DNA of 64,000 nucleotides from SFTJ01 sp045613305. GTDB lineage: Bacteria; Bacteroidota; Bacteroidia; Bacteroidales; Muribaculaceae. Where the stretch lies: assembly GCA_045613305.1 (NCBI GenBank), contig JAZLAU010000035.1:44945-108944 (forward strand), in the 5' to 3' direction. The position numbers were made by a program, and so were the translations under genes. Positions 54,595-63,947 of this stretch are shown here, one piece after another. Every line of letters starts with the position of its first letter. The first letter of the stretch is position 1. Under the pieces are notes generated by a model. That model was given only the letters and a program-made list of their open reading frames with translations, was not told the DNA's origin and did no database searches.

Positions 54595-56256
54595 TTATAT
54601 TTTATTTTTTAATAATGTTTTCGCATTTTCAATAGCCGATTGGGTTACAGTGCTTCCGCTTAACATCGACGCCAACTCATAAATTCTTCCTTCTCCGTCA
54701 AGTTTCTTAATTGCGGTTACGGTTGAATTTTCAGTATCGGTCTTAAACACTTTCAAGTGATGATCGCCTTGTGCTGCCACTTGGGGCAAGTGAGTTATGG
54801 CCAATACTTGTATCCTATTCGACAATTTCAACATCATATCACCTATTTTATCTGCCACATCACCCGACACTCCTGTATCAACTTCATCAAATATTATTGT
54901 CGGCAAGTTTATTCTTTGAGCAATCAATGTCTTTATTGACAACATCAATCGCGACAACTCACCGCCAGATGCTGTGAATTCGATTGGCATCAAATCTTGA
55001 TTCTTATTGAATGCTACCATAAAACGCACCTCATCAGAACCAGTTAATGCCAATTCTTTTTGTTTAATCAACACTTTAAAGTTGACATTCTTTAATCCTA
55101 AAGGACAAACAATTGACAATAAATTAGCCTCAAACTCTTCTGCGGCTTTCTTTCTTGTCGCCGACAACTCATCTGCGATGCAACAAGCATCATTATAGGC
55201 AGCGTTTTTAGCCTTTTCAAGGCTCTTAATATGCTCGTCGGAATTCTCCACTTCTTCAAGTTTTCCCCTAAGAGTTTCACGCATTTCTATCAGCTCATCT
55301 ACACTGGAAACAGAGTGTTTTGTTTCTAAAGCATAAATAGCATTAAGTCTTTCATTTATACGTTCCAACTCATCAGGATTAACCTCCAAGCCATCTTGAA
55401 TCTGAGATATCGCCATTGCGATATCTTTCAGTTCTATCATTGCTGAATCAAGTCTGTCGGCCAATTCCTTTGCCTCTATAAGGTTTTCCGATGCAGCATA
55501 TACGCTTTTAGTTGAAGTTTGCAATCTGTCAAGAATAGAGCCTTCGTCTCCATTCAAATGCGACTCTGCGGTCCATAGCAATTCCTTGATTTCACTCACA
55601 TTCGACAACTTCTTCTGAAGAGCCTCAAGAACCACATCTTCGCCCTTTTCTAACTTTAAAACATCAAGTTGATTAAATTGAAATCTTAAATAGTCTTCGT
55701 CTGCCTTATTCTTTTGAAAAGAAGAAATAGCAGAATCTAATTCTTGGCACAACTTTTTGTAATTCAAGAAAGCAGCCTTATAATCTTCGAGTATTGCTTT
55801 ATTATCGGCAATACTATCAATTATATTCAGTTGATAACTTGATTTAAGCACCAATTGATTACTATTCTGGGAATGTATGTCAATTAGATTTGGTGTTATT
55901 TCTTTAAGTAAACTCACCGAAACAGGAGAGTCATTTATAAAGACACGCGACCTACCATTATCTGAAAATTCTTTTCTAATAATACATTCTTCTGGATAAT
56001 AATCTATGTCGTTTTCTTCAAATAGACTCTTTAAATCAAAGTTGCTAATGTCAAACGTTGCCTCTACAACCGATTTCTTTTCTTTGTCTCTAATTGATTT
56101 TGAATCAGCCCTCTCGCCCAATATAAGCGACAATGCGCCCATGATAATCGACTTACCGGCACCGGTCTCACCTGTCAATATGGTCATGCCTTTATCGATA
56201 GCGATATCTATGTGGTCGATCAGAGCATAATTCGTAATACTTAATCTCGAAAGCAT
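54595..56256 (-). CDS. recN: DNA repair protein RecN
   Basis: RecN is an SMC-like ATPase that helps repair double-strand breaks. The 553-residue protein has Walker A GETGAGKSI near residue 29, a long central coiled coil (about 150-370) and the C-terminal LSRLMLSIK signature with IIFDEVDTGVSG near 465. The start MLSRLSITNYALID is standard. It follows porD by 6 nt and precedes rlmB by 3. Confidence 0.95.
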   Translation of the reverse strand: MLSRLSITNYALIDHIDIAIDKGMTILTGETGAGKSIIMGALSLILGERADSKSIRDKEKKSVVEATFDISNFDLKSLFEENDIDYYPEECIIRKEFSDNGRSRVFINDSPVSVSLLKEITPNLIDIHSQNSNQLVLKSSYQLNIIDSIADNKAILEDYKAAFLNYKKLCQELDSAISSFQKNKADEDYLRFQFNQLDVLKLEKGEDVVLEALQKKLSNVSEIKELLWTAESHLNGDEGSILDRLQTSTKSVYAASENLIEAKELADRLDSAMIELKDIAMAISQIQDGLEVNPDELERINERLNAIYALETKHSVSSVDELIEMRETLRGKLEEVENSDEHIKSLEKAKNAAYNDACCIADELSATRKKAAEEFEANLLSIVCPLGLKNVNFKVLIKQKELALTGSDEVRFMVAFNKNQDLMPIEFTASGGELSRLMLSIKTLIAQRINLPTIIFDEVDTGVSGDVADKIGDMMLKLSNRIQVLAITHLPQVAAQGDHHLKVFKTDTENSTVTAIKKLDGEGRIYELASMLSGSTVTQSAIENAKTLLKNKI

Positions 56257-56262
56257 AATAAA

Positions 56263-57186
56263 TCAATTTTTAGGAGAGTCTTCTTTAATCTTTTGTAAAC
56301 GGTTATTCTCTGTTGGATAAAGAGTTTTCAGTATATCGTAAGCATTATCTTTTTCCGTGCGACTGCCTTTAGAATACACATTCACCAATTCATCCATTTT
56401 CGCGTCTTTAAACATCGACAAACAAACAGACATAGGCGCCAATTCATAGAGAGCCTTCAACACATCGAGCGACTGCGAAACAACTGCTCGACCTTTATCA
56501 GGACTCACAACCATTTCATCAAGACCTTTCCTGTGATAATTATACATTATTTCTCTTATGCCAGCCGTTGTCTTGTCGGTAAATGCACTTAATACAGCAC
56601 TGCGATTTTTAGTGTCCTCAAAAGCCTTCCACCCCGATTCGCCTTCACTTTGCGCCAAACGAACCACAGCTGCGGCTTTTTCATAATACGGATCACCTCC
56701 ATTTAATTCAAACGAATCAAAATCTATGGCTATAATCAAGTATGCGTAGAAGTTTAATATCGCCGTCAAATTACTTTCCCAGTTTACCTCAGAAAAAACC
56801 AAAGGTTGATTGTTCTCATACGAGAATTCAACCTTAGTATCTTTGAAATTAATCAACGTCGTTGTGTATGTACTGTTATACACTGGTCGGGATGACTGTA
56901 TTTGCAAATCGGCAGTAATGTTTGGTTCTTCATATTTATTCACAGTGAAGAACATTTTACATTCTATCCTCTCGTTTTTTCCAAACTGCGCATCAGTCCA
57001 TTTTTGCGAGTTCATATATTCAGATATCACACTTTGTAGCGTGTTGAAAACATCCTTGTTGACATTTTGAACCTTATCGGTGTTAATTTCCACGACACAA
57101 TTAAGTTCTTGCGCAACCGATGTCACGCAAGACGATAGCATTATCGCAGACAATATCCATCTACAAAGCCTACAAGTCAATCCCAT
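56263..57186 (-). CDS. porD: PorD-like protein (DUF4835)
   Basis: The product (307 residues) has a signal peptide (ILSAIMLSSCVTSVAQ) and then the DUF4835 pattern: NCVVEINTDKVQ, an early Phe-Ser region, and INFYAYLIIAIDFDSFELNGG as N-FYAYLIIGxDxDSF near residue 150. PorD is a periplasmic or outer-membrane factor of type IX secretion in Porphyromonas. A TTG at 57198 also opens the frame, but ATG 57186 fits the signal peptide. It lies between an exonuclease gene and recN. The CTD-tagged protein at 49.6 kb could be a client of the same pathway. Confidence 0.85.
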   Translation of the reverse strand: MGLTCRLCRWILSAIMLSSCVTSVAQELNCVVEINTDKVQNVNKDVFNTLQSVISEYMNSQKWTDAQFGKNERIECKMFFTVNKYEEPNITADLQIQSSRPVYNSTYTTTLINFKDTKVEFSYENNQPLVFSEVNWESNLTAILNFYAYLIIAIDFDSFELNGGDPYYEKAAAVVRLAQSEGESGWKAFEDTKNRSAVLSAFTDKTTAGIREIMYNYHRKGLDEMVVSPDKGRAVVSQSLDVLKALYELAPMSVCLSMFKDAKMDELVNVYSKGSRTEKDNAYDILKTLYPTENNRLQKIKEDSPKN

Positions 57187-57198
57187 ATAGTAACGCAA

Positions 57199-57969
57199 TT
57201 AAAACAATCCTTTTGACTGAAATCTTATGTTTGTTAAAACGTTTTTTGTGTCTTGAGGGAAATCGCCTTGCATCATCCAGCCATAATATCCAGGGTCTTG
57301 CTTAAGCACTGCAGTCACAAGCTGTCCTTTATATTTGCCGAAATTAAACACGGGTTCCCTGTTCTCGTTATACACAAAACGTCCCGCCAAATCCACATTC
57401 CTATTTTGTGACGAAAATTCAGAAAGGAATTCAACATCGTTAACGAGGTCATCATATCGGTCAAGTTGGGCTTTAAGCACCTCATATGTTGCCCTGGTGT
57501 CACCGTCTGCCGAATGTGCTGCATCAAGGTCTTTGTTGCAATAAAATTTATACGCTGCAATTAGGGTGCGTTGTTCCATTTTGTGAAAAATGGTTTGCAC
57601 ATCCACAAATCTGCTTTTAGTATAATCAAAATTCACACCAGCATTAAGAAATTCCTCTATAAGCATCGGAACATCAAAACGGTTACTGTTAAAGCCAGCA
57701 ATGTCGCTACCTTTAAAAATTTCAGCAATTTCTTTTGCCTTTTCTTTAAATGTAGGACAATCAGCCACATCGGCGTCAGTTATATGGTGAACCGCGCTCG
57801 ATGCTTCAGGTATATGCATACCAGGATTAAAACGAATAGTCTTCTCCTCTTCAGCCCCATTTGGATACACCTTTATATAGCACAATTCCACAATCTTATC
57901 GTGCGATGGGTTTAATCCCGTTGTCTCAAGGTCAAAGAAAACCAATGGTTTTTTAAGATTCAAATTCAT
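57199..57969 (-). CDS. DEDDh 3'-5' exonuclease (DNA polymerase III epsilon-like)
   Basis: The 256-residue protein has the four DEDDh sites: FFDLETTGL near residue 11, the paired Asp in GFNSNRFDVPM near 95 and the late HSADGDTRATYEVL near 152. A C-terminal piece (FNFGKYKGQLV, DPGYYGWMMQGDF) resembles the short ExoX-type extension. It is a likely proofreading or repair exonuclease. It follows dnaN by 14 nt, which fits a replication role. Confidence 0.9.
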   Translation of the reverse strand: MNLNLKKPLVFFDLETTGLNPSHDKIVELCYIKVYPNGAEEEKTIRFNPGMHIPEASSAVHHITDADVADCPTFKEKAKEIAEIFKGSDIAGFNSNRFDVPMLIEEFLNAGVNFDYTKSRFVDVQTIFHKMEQRTLIAAYKFYCNKDLDAAHSADGDTRATYEVLKAQLDRYDDLVNDVEFLSEFSSQNRNVDLAGRFVYNENREPVFNFGKYKGQLVTAVLKQDPGYYGWMMQGDFPQDTKNVLTNIRFQSKGLF

Positions 57970-57983
57970 CTTTCAAGCAATCA

Positions 57984-59099
57984 TTAAATCATCATTGGCA
58001 TCAATAGAACCAACAAATCTTCATTATCTTGTTGCTTTTCAGGTTCAAAAATACCTGCACGCGATGAGTCTGACAACTTAATTGTAACGGTGTCGTTATC
58101 AATATTATCAAGCACTTCAATAATTCGCGACTTGTTAAAGCCAACAATCATGCTGTCGCCAGCATAATCGCAAGGTATTGTTTCTTCAGCCAATGTTGAA
58201 TAATCTACGTCTTCAGCCTTAAGGAAAATTTCATTTGTTCTGAATTCAAATTTAATCAATCCGCCTTGGCTTGCAAAAACCGACACACGGCGAATAGCTG
58301 CAAGAAGTGTTTCGCGGTCGATTGACAACTGATTAGGGTTCTCAGTTGGGATTACCGAATTGTACTTTGGATACTTACCGTTCAAGAAACGACAGTTTAG
58401 TGTATATTCTTCAGTTGTGAATGTTGCGCACTTTGAATCGATAGTAATTGCAACATTTCCGTCTTCCTTTGCAAAGATGTTAGCCAAAATCGAAGCTGGC
58501 TTGGTTGGCAAAATAAACGAAGCTTCAAGACCAGTGGCAGTGCGATAATTTTGATATCTCACAAGTTTGTGAGTATCTGAAGCCACAAAAACGATTTGTT
58601 CTGGCTTAATATCCCAAAGGATACCCATCATCATTGGACGCAAGTCATCTGTTCCGACTGCAAATATTGTCTGATTAACACCTTTCACAATTTCTTTAGC
58701 TGGAATTGCAAATGTTCTTGAGTCAGAATCATTCAATGCCTTTTGTGGGAACTCATTGCCATTAATGCCGATAAAGTTAAACTTACCGTTCATGTAATAG
58801 ATGTTGATTTCCAAAGTTTCATCGTTTATTTCAAACTTAAGCCCTTGCTCTGGAAGTTCCTTAAGCAATTCATTCAAACGCTTAGCGTTAACTGCAAATT
58901 TACCTTCGCCCTCTGCATTGTTGACTGCAATACGAGTCTTCAAAGTAGTATCAGAGTCGCTACCTGTAATTACCAATTCGTCACCTTTCAATTCAAACAA
59001 AAAGTTGTCTAGAATTGAGATACTATTCTTTGAGTTTACCACCTTACTAACTGCCGACAAATGGCTCATAAGGTTCTTACTTGAAATATTAAAAATCAT
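57984..59099 (-). CDS. dnaN: DNA polymerase III sliding clamp (beta subunit)
   Basis: DnaN is the ring that tethers the replicative polymerase to DNA. The product (371 residues) has the three-fold clamp architecture, starting MIFNISSKNLMSHLSAVSKV and ending LVLLMPMMI, close to the family's LxPxR/M end. The longest frame opens at a non-ATG codon (59135), but ATG 59099 is the standard start. It heads the run dnaN, exonuclease, porD, recN, rlmB. Confidence 0.95.
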   Translation of the reverse strand: MIFNISSKNLMSHLSAVSKVVNSKNSISILDNFLFELKGDELVITGSDSDTTLKTRIAVNNAEGEGKFAVNAKRLNELLKELPEQGLKFEINDETLEINIYYMNGKFNFIGINGNEFPQKALNDSDSRTFAIPAKEIVKGVNQTIFAVGTDDLRPMMMGILWDIKPEQIVFVASDTHKLVRYQNYRTATGLEASFILPTKPASILANIFAKEDGNVAITIDSKCATFTTEEYTLNCRFLNGKYPKYNSVIPTENPNQLSIDRETLLAAIRRVSVFASQGGLIKFEFRTNEIFLKAEDVDYSTLAEETIPCDYAGDSMIVGFNKSRIIEVLDNIDNDTVTIKLSDSSRAGIFEPEKQQDNEDLLVLLMPMMI

Positions 59100-59158
59100 A
59101 TCTTTATAGTTATTTATTATTTTTCTTTCGTACACATTACGGCATAATATACCAAATA

Positions 59159-59166
59159 CAAAAATA
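59159..59166 (-). promoter_or_regulatory. Bacteroidetes -7 box for dnaN
   Basis: The minus strand reads TATTTTTG, a TAnnTTTG match about 60 nt before the dnaN ATG. No good -33 element. Confidence 0.4.
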
Positions 59167-59318
59167 CTTATTTTTTTCGACTTTAAGATAATATTTTTCC
59201 GCTTTTTTAATCACCTATATTATTTTTTTGCTTATCCATTCCATCTATGTTTAGTCCATATCTTTCGAGAACAAAGACTTTTTTTATCAATATTGAGCAA
59301 AGTCCAACTATTTTTGCA

Positions 59319-59334
59319 ATAATGCTTGCATTAT
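59319..59334. repeat. Short perfect inverted repeat upstream of glnS
   Basis: ATAATGC, two bases, GCATTAT: a 7-bp dyad ending 26 nt before the glnS -7 box, overlapping the place where the -33 region would begin. It could be a small operator, or chance in AT-rich DNA. Confidence 0.35.
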
Positions 59335-59360
59335 AGAAATAATTTTTAATTCTTTTTTTG

Positions 59361-59368
59361 TAAATTTG
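59361..59368 (+). promoter_or_regulatory. Bacteroidetes -7 box for glnS
   Basis: TAAATTTG followed by C is a TAnnTTTG match, giving a leader of about 35 nt to the ATG at 59411. Confidence 0.5.
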
Positions 59369-59410
59369 CAAAGCTAAAAACATAACAAAGAATTCTGAAA
59401 CAAATTAATT

Positions 59411-61117
59411 ATGGCAGAAGAACGCATTGAAATTAATGAAAACGAAGAAAAGAAGCCGATGAACTTCGTGCAGCAAATTGTTGCCGAGGACCTTAAGGCT
59501 GGCAAAAATGGAGGCAGACTAAACACACGTTTCCCTCCCGAGCCTAACGGTTACCTTCACATTGGACACGCCAAAGCAATATGTATGGACTTTGGAATTG
59601 CCCAAATGTTTGGTGGCACTTGCAACCTTCGTTTCGACGATACAAACCCAACAAAAGAAGACGTAGAATACGTTGAATCAATCAAGGAAGACATCAAATG
59701 GCTAGGATACGACTGGGAGGACCGTCTATATTACGCATCCGACTACTTCCCTAAGCTTTATGATTTGGCAGTTCGTTTAATCAAAGAAGGCAAAGCCTAT
59801 GTTGACGACCAAACTTCAGAGCAAATAGCCGCACAAAAGGGAACTCCTACTACCCCAGGAACCGAAAGCCCATATCGCAATCGCACTCCTGAAGAAAACC
59901 TTGATTTGTTCGAAAGAATGAATGCTGGCGAGTTTGAAGAAGGCGCTAGAGTGCTACGCGCAAAAATCGACATGGCATCTTCAAACATGCACTTCCGCGA
60001 CCCTATCATGTATCGCATCATCAAGCATCCTCACCACCGCACTGGCGACAAGTGGAAAGTATATCCTATGTACGACTTTGCGCACGGACAAAGCGACTTC
60101 TTCGAAGGGGTAACACACTCTATTTGTACATTGGAATTTGTTCCTCACCGTCCTCTTTACGACTATTTCGTTGATGAATTGGCCGACGAAACATACCGCC
60201 CACGTCAGATTGAGTTCAACCGACTAAACCTAACATACACCCTTATGAGCAAACGTAAATTGCTCCAATTGGTTAAAGAAGGTTTGGTTGCAGGTTGGGA
60301 CGACCCTCGAATGCCTACAATTTGCGGTTTGCGCCGTCGCGGATACACACCAGAGTCTATCAAGAACTTCATCGACGCCATCGGATACACTAAGTATGAA
60401 GCTCTTAACGACATTTCTCTTTTAGAACATGCCGTTCGTGAAGACTTAAACAAGCGTGCTAATCGCGTTGCAGCAGTCTTCGACCCTGTTAAAGTTTTAA
60501 TCACAAACTTCCCAGAAGACGCTGAAGAAATCCTAACTGTCGAAAACAATCCAGAGGATCCAAACAGCGGAACACACGAAATGCCATTCACTCGCGAATT
60601 ATACATCCAACGCGAAGACTTTATGGAAAACCCTCCTAAGAAGTTCTTCCGCATGACTCCTGGAAACGAAGTTCGCTTGAAAGCCGGCTACATCGTAAAG
60701 TGCACTGGTTGCAAAAAAGACGACAACGGCAATGTTGTGGAAATCTACTGCGAATATGACCCTGAAACAAAAAGCGGAATGCCTGGAAGCATGCGCAAAG
60801 TTAAAGGCACTCTTCACTGGGTTTCTGCAAAGCATTGCAAGGAAGCCACTGTTCGCCTTTACGACCGATTGTTTATGGTTGAAAATCCTTCTGCCGAAAC
60901 AGAAAAAGACTTTAGAGATCTTCTTAACCCAGAATCTCTCGTTACCACTACTGCGCTTATCGAACCATATTTGGCCGACAACGCAAAAGTTGGCGACAAG
61001 TATCAATTCCAGAGAGTGGGTTATTTCTGCGTCGACAAAGATTCTGCAGACGGCAAACTTGTGTTTAACAAGACAATTGGCCTAAAAGACAGCTGGGCAA
61101 AAGAAAAAACAAAGTAA
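59411..61117 (+). CDS. glnS: Glutaminyl-tRNA synthetase
   Basis: It charges tRNA-Gln with glutamine directly. The class I HIGH motif is in PPEPNGYLHIGHAKA near residue 45 and the KMSKS-like LMSKRKL near residue 280. The anticodon-binding beta barrels follow (about 350-565). The 568-residue length and FDDTNPTKEDVEYV mark it as GlnRS rather than GluRS. It stands alone between a promoter and a terminator. Confidence 0.96.
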   Translation: MAEERIEINENEEKKPMNFVQQIVAEDLKAGKNGGRLNTRFPPEPNGYLHIGHAKAICMDFGIAQMFGGTCNLRFDDTNPTKEDVEYVESIKEDIKWLGYDWEDRLYYASDYFPKLYDLAVRLIKEGKAYVDDQTSEQIAAQKGTPTTPGTESPYRNRTPEENLDLFERMNAGEFEEGARVLRAKIDMASSNMHFRDPIMYRIIKHPHHRTGDKWKVYPMYDFAHGQSDFFEGVTHSICTLEFVPHRPLYDYFVDELADETYRPRQIEFNRLNLTYTLMSKRKLLQLVKEGLVAGWDDPRMPTICGLRRRGYTPESIKNFIDAIGYTKYEALNDISLLEHAVREDLNKRANRVAAVFDPVKVLITNFPEDAEEILTVENNPEDPNSGTHEMPFTRELYIQREDFMENPPKKFFRMTPGNEVRLKAGYIVKCTGCKKDDNGNVVEIYCEYDPETKSGMPGSMRKVKGTLHWVSAKHCKEATVRLYDRLFMVENPSAETEKDFRDLLNPESLVTTTALIEPYLADNAKVGDKYQFQRVGYFCVDKDSADGKLVFNKTIGLKDSWAKEKTK

Positions 61118-61139
61118 TCCTTGATATTTAGAACACGAT

Positions 61140-61173
61140 AAAAGAGCAGCGAATTCGCTGCTCTTTTATTTTT
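61140..61173. terminator. Two-way terminator after glnS and the DUF5686 gene
   Basis: A perfect palindrome of 28 bases (AAAAGAGCAGCGAA and its complement, 61140-61167) is followed by T-rich DNA on the + strand and by a T run on the minus strand, so it can serve both converging genes. Confidence 0.88.
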
Positions 61174-61266
61174 TATAGACAATAAAGTATCTGAATTTGC
61201 ATTAATAGATATTCGTAAAAGCGCTCATTCCTATCGTATCGCTATCGACATTAACAAAAAGCGAAT

Positions 61267-63816
61267 TTAGAACGTAAAGTGTAACTGGATTCTCAAACCT
61301 CTGCGGTCAATGCCCGGACGGTCCAAATAAGTTAAACGCCAAACATAATCAAGGCGTAAACATGTAAAGATATTATCCACGCCAACACCCAATTCCATGT
61401 ATGGCGTCTTATCCATAGGCAAACAATTATTCATCTCTGGGAACTTTAACAACTCAGGGTTATTAGCCGGGTTATTTGAATTTTTCAATTTACCATACAA
61501 TCCCCTAAACGAAAAAGCCTCCCTCAACTTCAAATATTTTAAAAGCGGTATTCGGTTAAATATTGTACCGTTAGCCCAATATGTAATGTCCCAAGAAAAA
61601 TAACTGTCATTCATGAACTCCATAGGAGTCATTAACGTATATGATTCTGGCTGAATAGTATATGACAAGTTGGCATTAGGCAATAGCAAATTAGGATAAG
61701 CCACATCACTCCACAGTTTGCCGGCTTTTAAAATAATATCAGTATATCCAAATGCCGAAAACCAAAACCTCTTCTGCACGCCAAGCTCGGTTTTGTTTAC
61801 GCAATATTTACTACCTAAAAAACCTTTTGGAGCATAACTGTGCGACAAAGTAAACACCGGTGCGTCTAAATTGATAGGAATTCTCGACGTTTTTGTCTGA
61901 TAAAATTTCTCTCCTGGAGCATATCGCAGCGCTACATTAAAGGATGCCTCCTTATAGTTTTCATATCGATTTCCATATCCATCAACAAATGGCATGAAGC
62001 GGCTTGCCTCATGAACATCATATCTAAATCCTGCCGCAACAGAAAAACCGCTTTCCGTTTCAAGTTTATACTCAAGTTCACTTGTTTGCTTATATATCAC
62101 CGCCTTATCGGGCATTCTCTTTAATGCCAAAAACACATTATCGGCATTAGTATACAAATATTGTTGTCCCAAACGGTCAAGGTCATATTTATGTGAGGCT
62201 CTTAGTGAATGTACGGGAAATTCATTACTATGATACTTTTTCTCGTTAAACGAATATTCTAATTGTGCATTATATTTCCACTTCTTATCCTCAAAACCAT
62301 ATGCAGCATATCCTTTAGCAAACAGATGTTTGTTCAAATTAGCCGTAGTCATGCCACCAGTTTTAAGCCTCAAACCTTCTAATGTATTCGCTCCGATGGT
62401 GGTATTCATAGGCCCAAAATCGAACTTGCTGTTTTCGCCTGTAGAGATATATCCCGAAACGAGTGTAACCAACACCTTTTCTCCCCAATAAAACAAAGGC
62501 ACACTTCTCAATTTGTTCAGCATTTGCTTTATGGAACTTTCACCCTTCTTTATCGGCTCTTGTCGGTTGTCTCTCCAAAATTCGTCAGGCATATGATTTG
62601 CATTTTCTGCCAATACCCCAACACCCTCTTTCTCAAATATTTCTTCATCTTCGGGCTTGTCAAACGAGTGATTGTTATACATCACCAATCTTCGTGCATA
62701 TAACTCCTGTGTGCCCGGCATAACTTGAAACTCAACAGTCATGTCGTCTCGCGTCTTTAACCTTGACCCATCGGCTGCCTTTACATAGTCTTGCTCGATA
62801 TGTATTTTCTCCACATAATTCAGATTTATGTCTTTCGGCACATTCATCTTCACCTTCTTTACAAACATTGCAGAGTCATCAGCCACAACATAAATGCGCC
62901 CATTAAACCCAAACGATTGAGGATTAAATGGAGAAAAACTCAAGTCCACGCACTTAACACCGTCTACGTCCACTGTATCGTTCAAGTAAAACTTATAGAA
63001 ATCGGGAGCAATATTCGACAATGGGCTAACAAACTTATTCTGCATGAAAGTCACATCATTGCTGAAAATATCAAGTTCTCTAAAAATATCTTCCAAAAAG
63101 CGTTGAATACTCTCCTCATCAAACATGTCATCTAACCCCGAGTGCTTTTCACCCCTCACCAGTTCCTTGTGAGAGTTTGGCTTAAGACGAAATTGTTCAG
63201 TTGACACTCGCTCCTTTATCGACATCGGCAATATAGGTTTACCCGACACCTCACTCGTGTCAACAAACTCATACAAAAAGTCAAAATTCTTAAAAATTAG
63301 ATTTTTCTTATCTTTATTTACTCCACTTAAACCGCAAGTCAGTTTATGATACTTGTCAAAACTATAATACGGATGGTTCAGCGGGTTACAATCTCTCCTT
63401 ATTGATATTAATTTTTTGACAAACGCAACAGCCGGATTATTCTTATCGTACTTTTCTTTCTTAGGTTTCACAACCACCTCACTCAAAGCAACACCCGTTG
63501 GCACAATCTTAATGATAATATTATTGTGCTTACCTTTATCTACATACACCTCTTTGTTATCATAACCCATCAACGACACGCTAACATTTAAGAAATTCAC
63601 TTTTGTGGAAATCTTAAATCTACCCTCTTCATCGGTCATCGTGCCCCTATCCGAACCTTTTAAAAATATTGCCGCATATGGCATGGCTTCGCCTGTAATA
63701 GAATCAACCACTAAACCCTCAATAGTGGTTAGCGCCACATTATGCTGCGAATATGAACTAAAAGATGCAGAAAAAATTATAGATAAAAAACAAATTAATT
63801 TTATACTGAATTTCAC
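61267..63816 (-). CDS. DUF5686 outer-membrane protein with carboxypeptidase-like N-terminal domain
   Basis: A signal peptide (LICFLSIIFSASFSSYS) leads into a CarboxypepD_reg-like beta domain (about residues 30-110, with GLVVDSITGEAMPYAAIFLKG). The remainder, to residue 849, matches DUF5686: a periplasmic part and, from about residue 450, many amphipathic strands ending in LRIQLHFTF, the aromatic end of an outer-membrane barrel. Transport or assembly roles are unknown. The start is GTG at 63816; an in-frame TAA lies two codons upstream and no ATG fits the signal peptide. Confidence 0.85.
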   Translation of the reverse strand: MKFSIKLICFLSIIFSASFSSYSQHNVALTTIEGLVVDSITGEAMPYAAIFLKGSDRGTMTDEEGRFKISTKVNFLNVSVSLMGYDNKEVYVDKGKHNNIIIKIVPTGVALSEVVVKPKKEKYDKNNPAVAFVKKLISIRRDCNPLNHPYYSFDKYHKLTCGLSGVNKDKKNLIFKNFDFLYEFVDTSEVSGKPILPMSIKERVSTEQFRLKPNSHKELVRGEKHSGLDDMFDEESIQRFLEDIFRELDIFSNDVTFMQNKFVSPLSNIAPDFYKFYLNDTVDVDGVKCVDLSFSPFNPQSFGFNGRIYVVADDSAMFVKKVKMNVPKDINLNYVEKIHIEQDYVKAADGSRLKTRDDMTVEFQVMPGTQELYARRLVMYNNHSFDKPEDEEIFEKEGVGVLAENANHMPDEFWRDNRQEPIKKGESSIKQMLNKLRSVPLFYWGEKVLVTLVSGYISTGENSKFDFGPMNTTIGANTLEGLRLKTGGMTTANLNKHLFAKGYAAYGFEDKKWKYNAQLEYSFNEKKYHSNEFPVHSLRASHKYDLDRLGQQYLYTNADNVFLALKRMPDKAVIYKQTSELEYKLETESGFSVAAGFRYDVHEASRFMPFVDGYGNRYENYKEASFNVALRYAPGEKFYQTKTSRIPINLDAPVFTLSHSYAPKGFLGSKYCVNKTELGVQKRFWFSAFGYTDIILKAGKLWSDVAYPNLLLPNANLSYTIQPESYTLMTPMEFMNDSYFSWDITYWANGTIFNRIPLLKYLKLREAFSFRGLYGKLKNSNNPANNPELLKFPEMNNCLPMDKTPYMELGVGVDNIFTCLRLDYVWRLTYLDRPGIDRRGLRIQLHFTF

Positions 63817-63835
63817 CTTAAAAAACCACCTTAAT

Positions 63836-63867
63836 TTTGTAGAATTTCCCTTAAAAAATTATTTTTG
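63836..63867 (+). promoter_or_regulatory. Promoter for the CYTH gene
   Basis: TTTG (63836-63839), 20 nt, then TATTTTTG (63860-63867): near-consensus. The leader to ATG 63948 would be about 75 nt. Confidence 0.6.
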
Positions 63868-63875
63868 CAAAATTA
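63868..63875 (-). promoter_or_regulatory. Possible -7 box for the DUF5686 gene
   Basis: The minus strand reads TAATTTTG, adjacent to the opposing CYTH -7 box, so the two promoters lie back to back. No -33 match was found. Confidence 0.35.
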
Positions 63876-63947
63876 ACAATAAATTCCAACATTATAGGAC
63901 ATATTACTCCTATATACTATTCGATTACACTTCAAAACAATATTAAA

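Larger units (their letters stand above)
59100..59410. other. 311-bp divergent promoter region between dnaN and glnS
   Basis: Very AT-rich. It holds a -7 box for each gene (59159-59166 minus, 59361-59368 plus) and a short perfect inverted repeat (ATAATGC tt GCATTAT, 59319-59334) just upstream of the glnS promoter. No small gene is seen. Confidence 0.55.
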
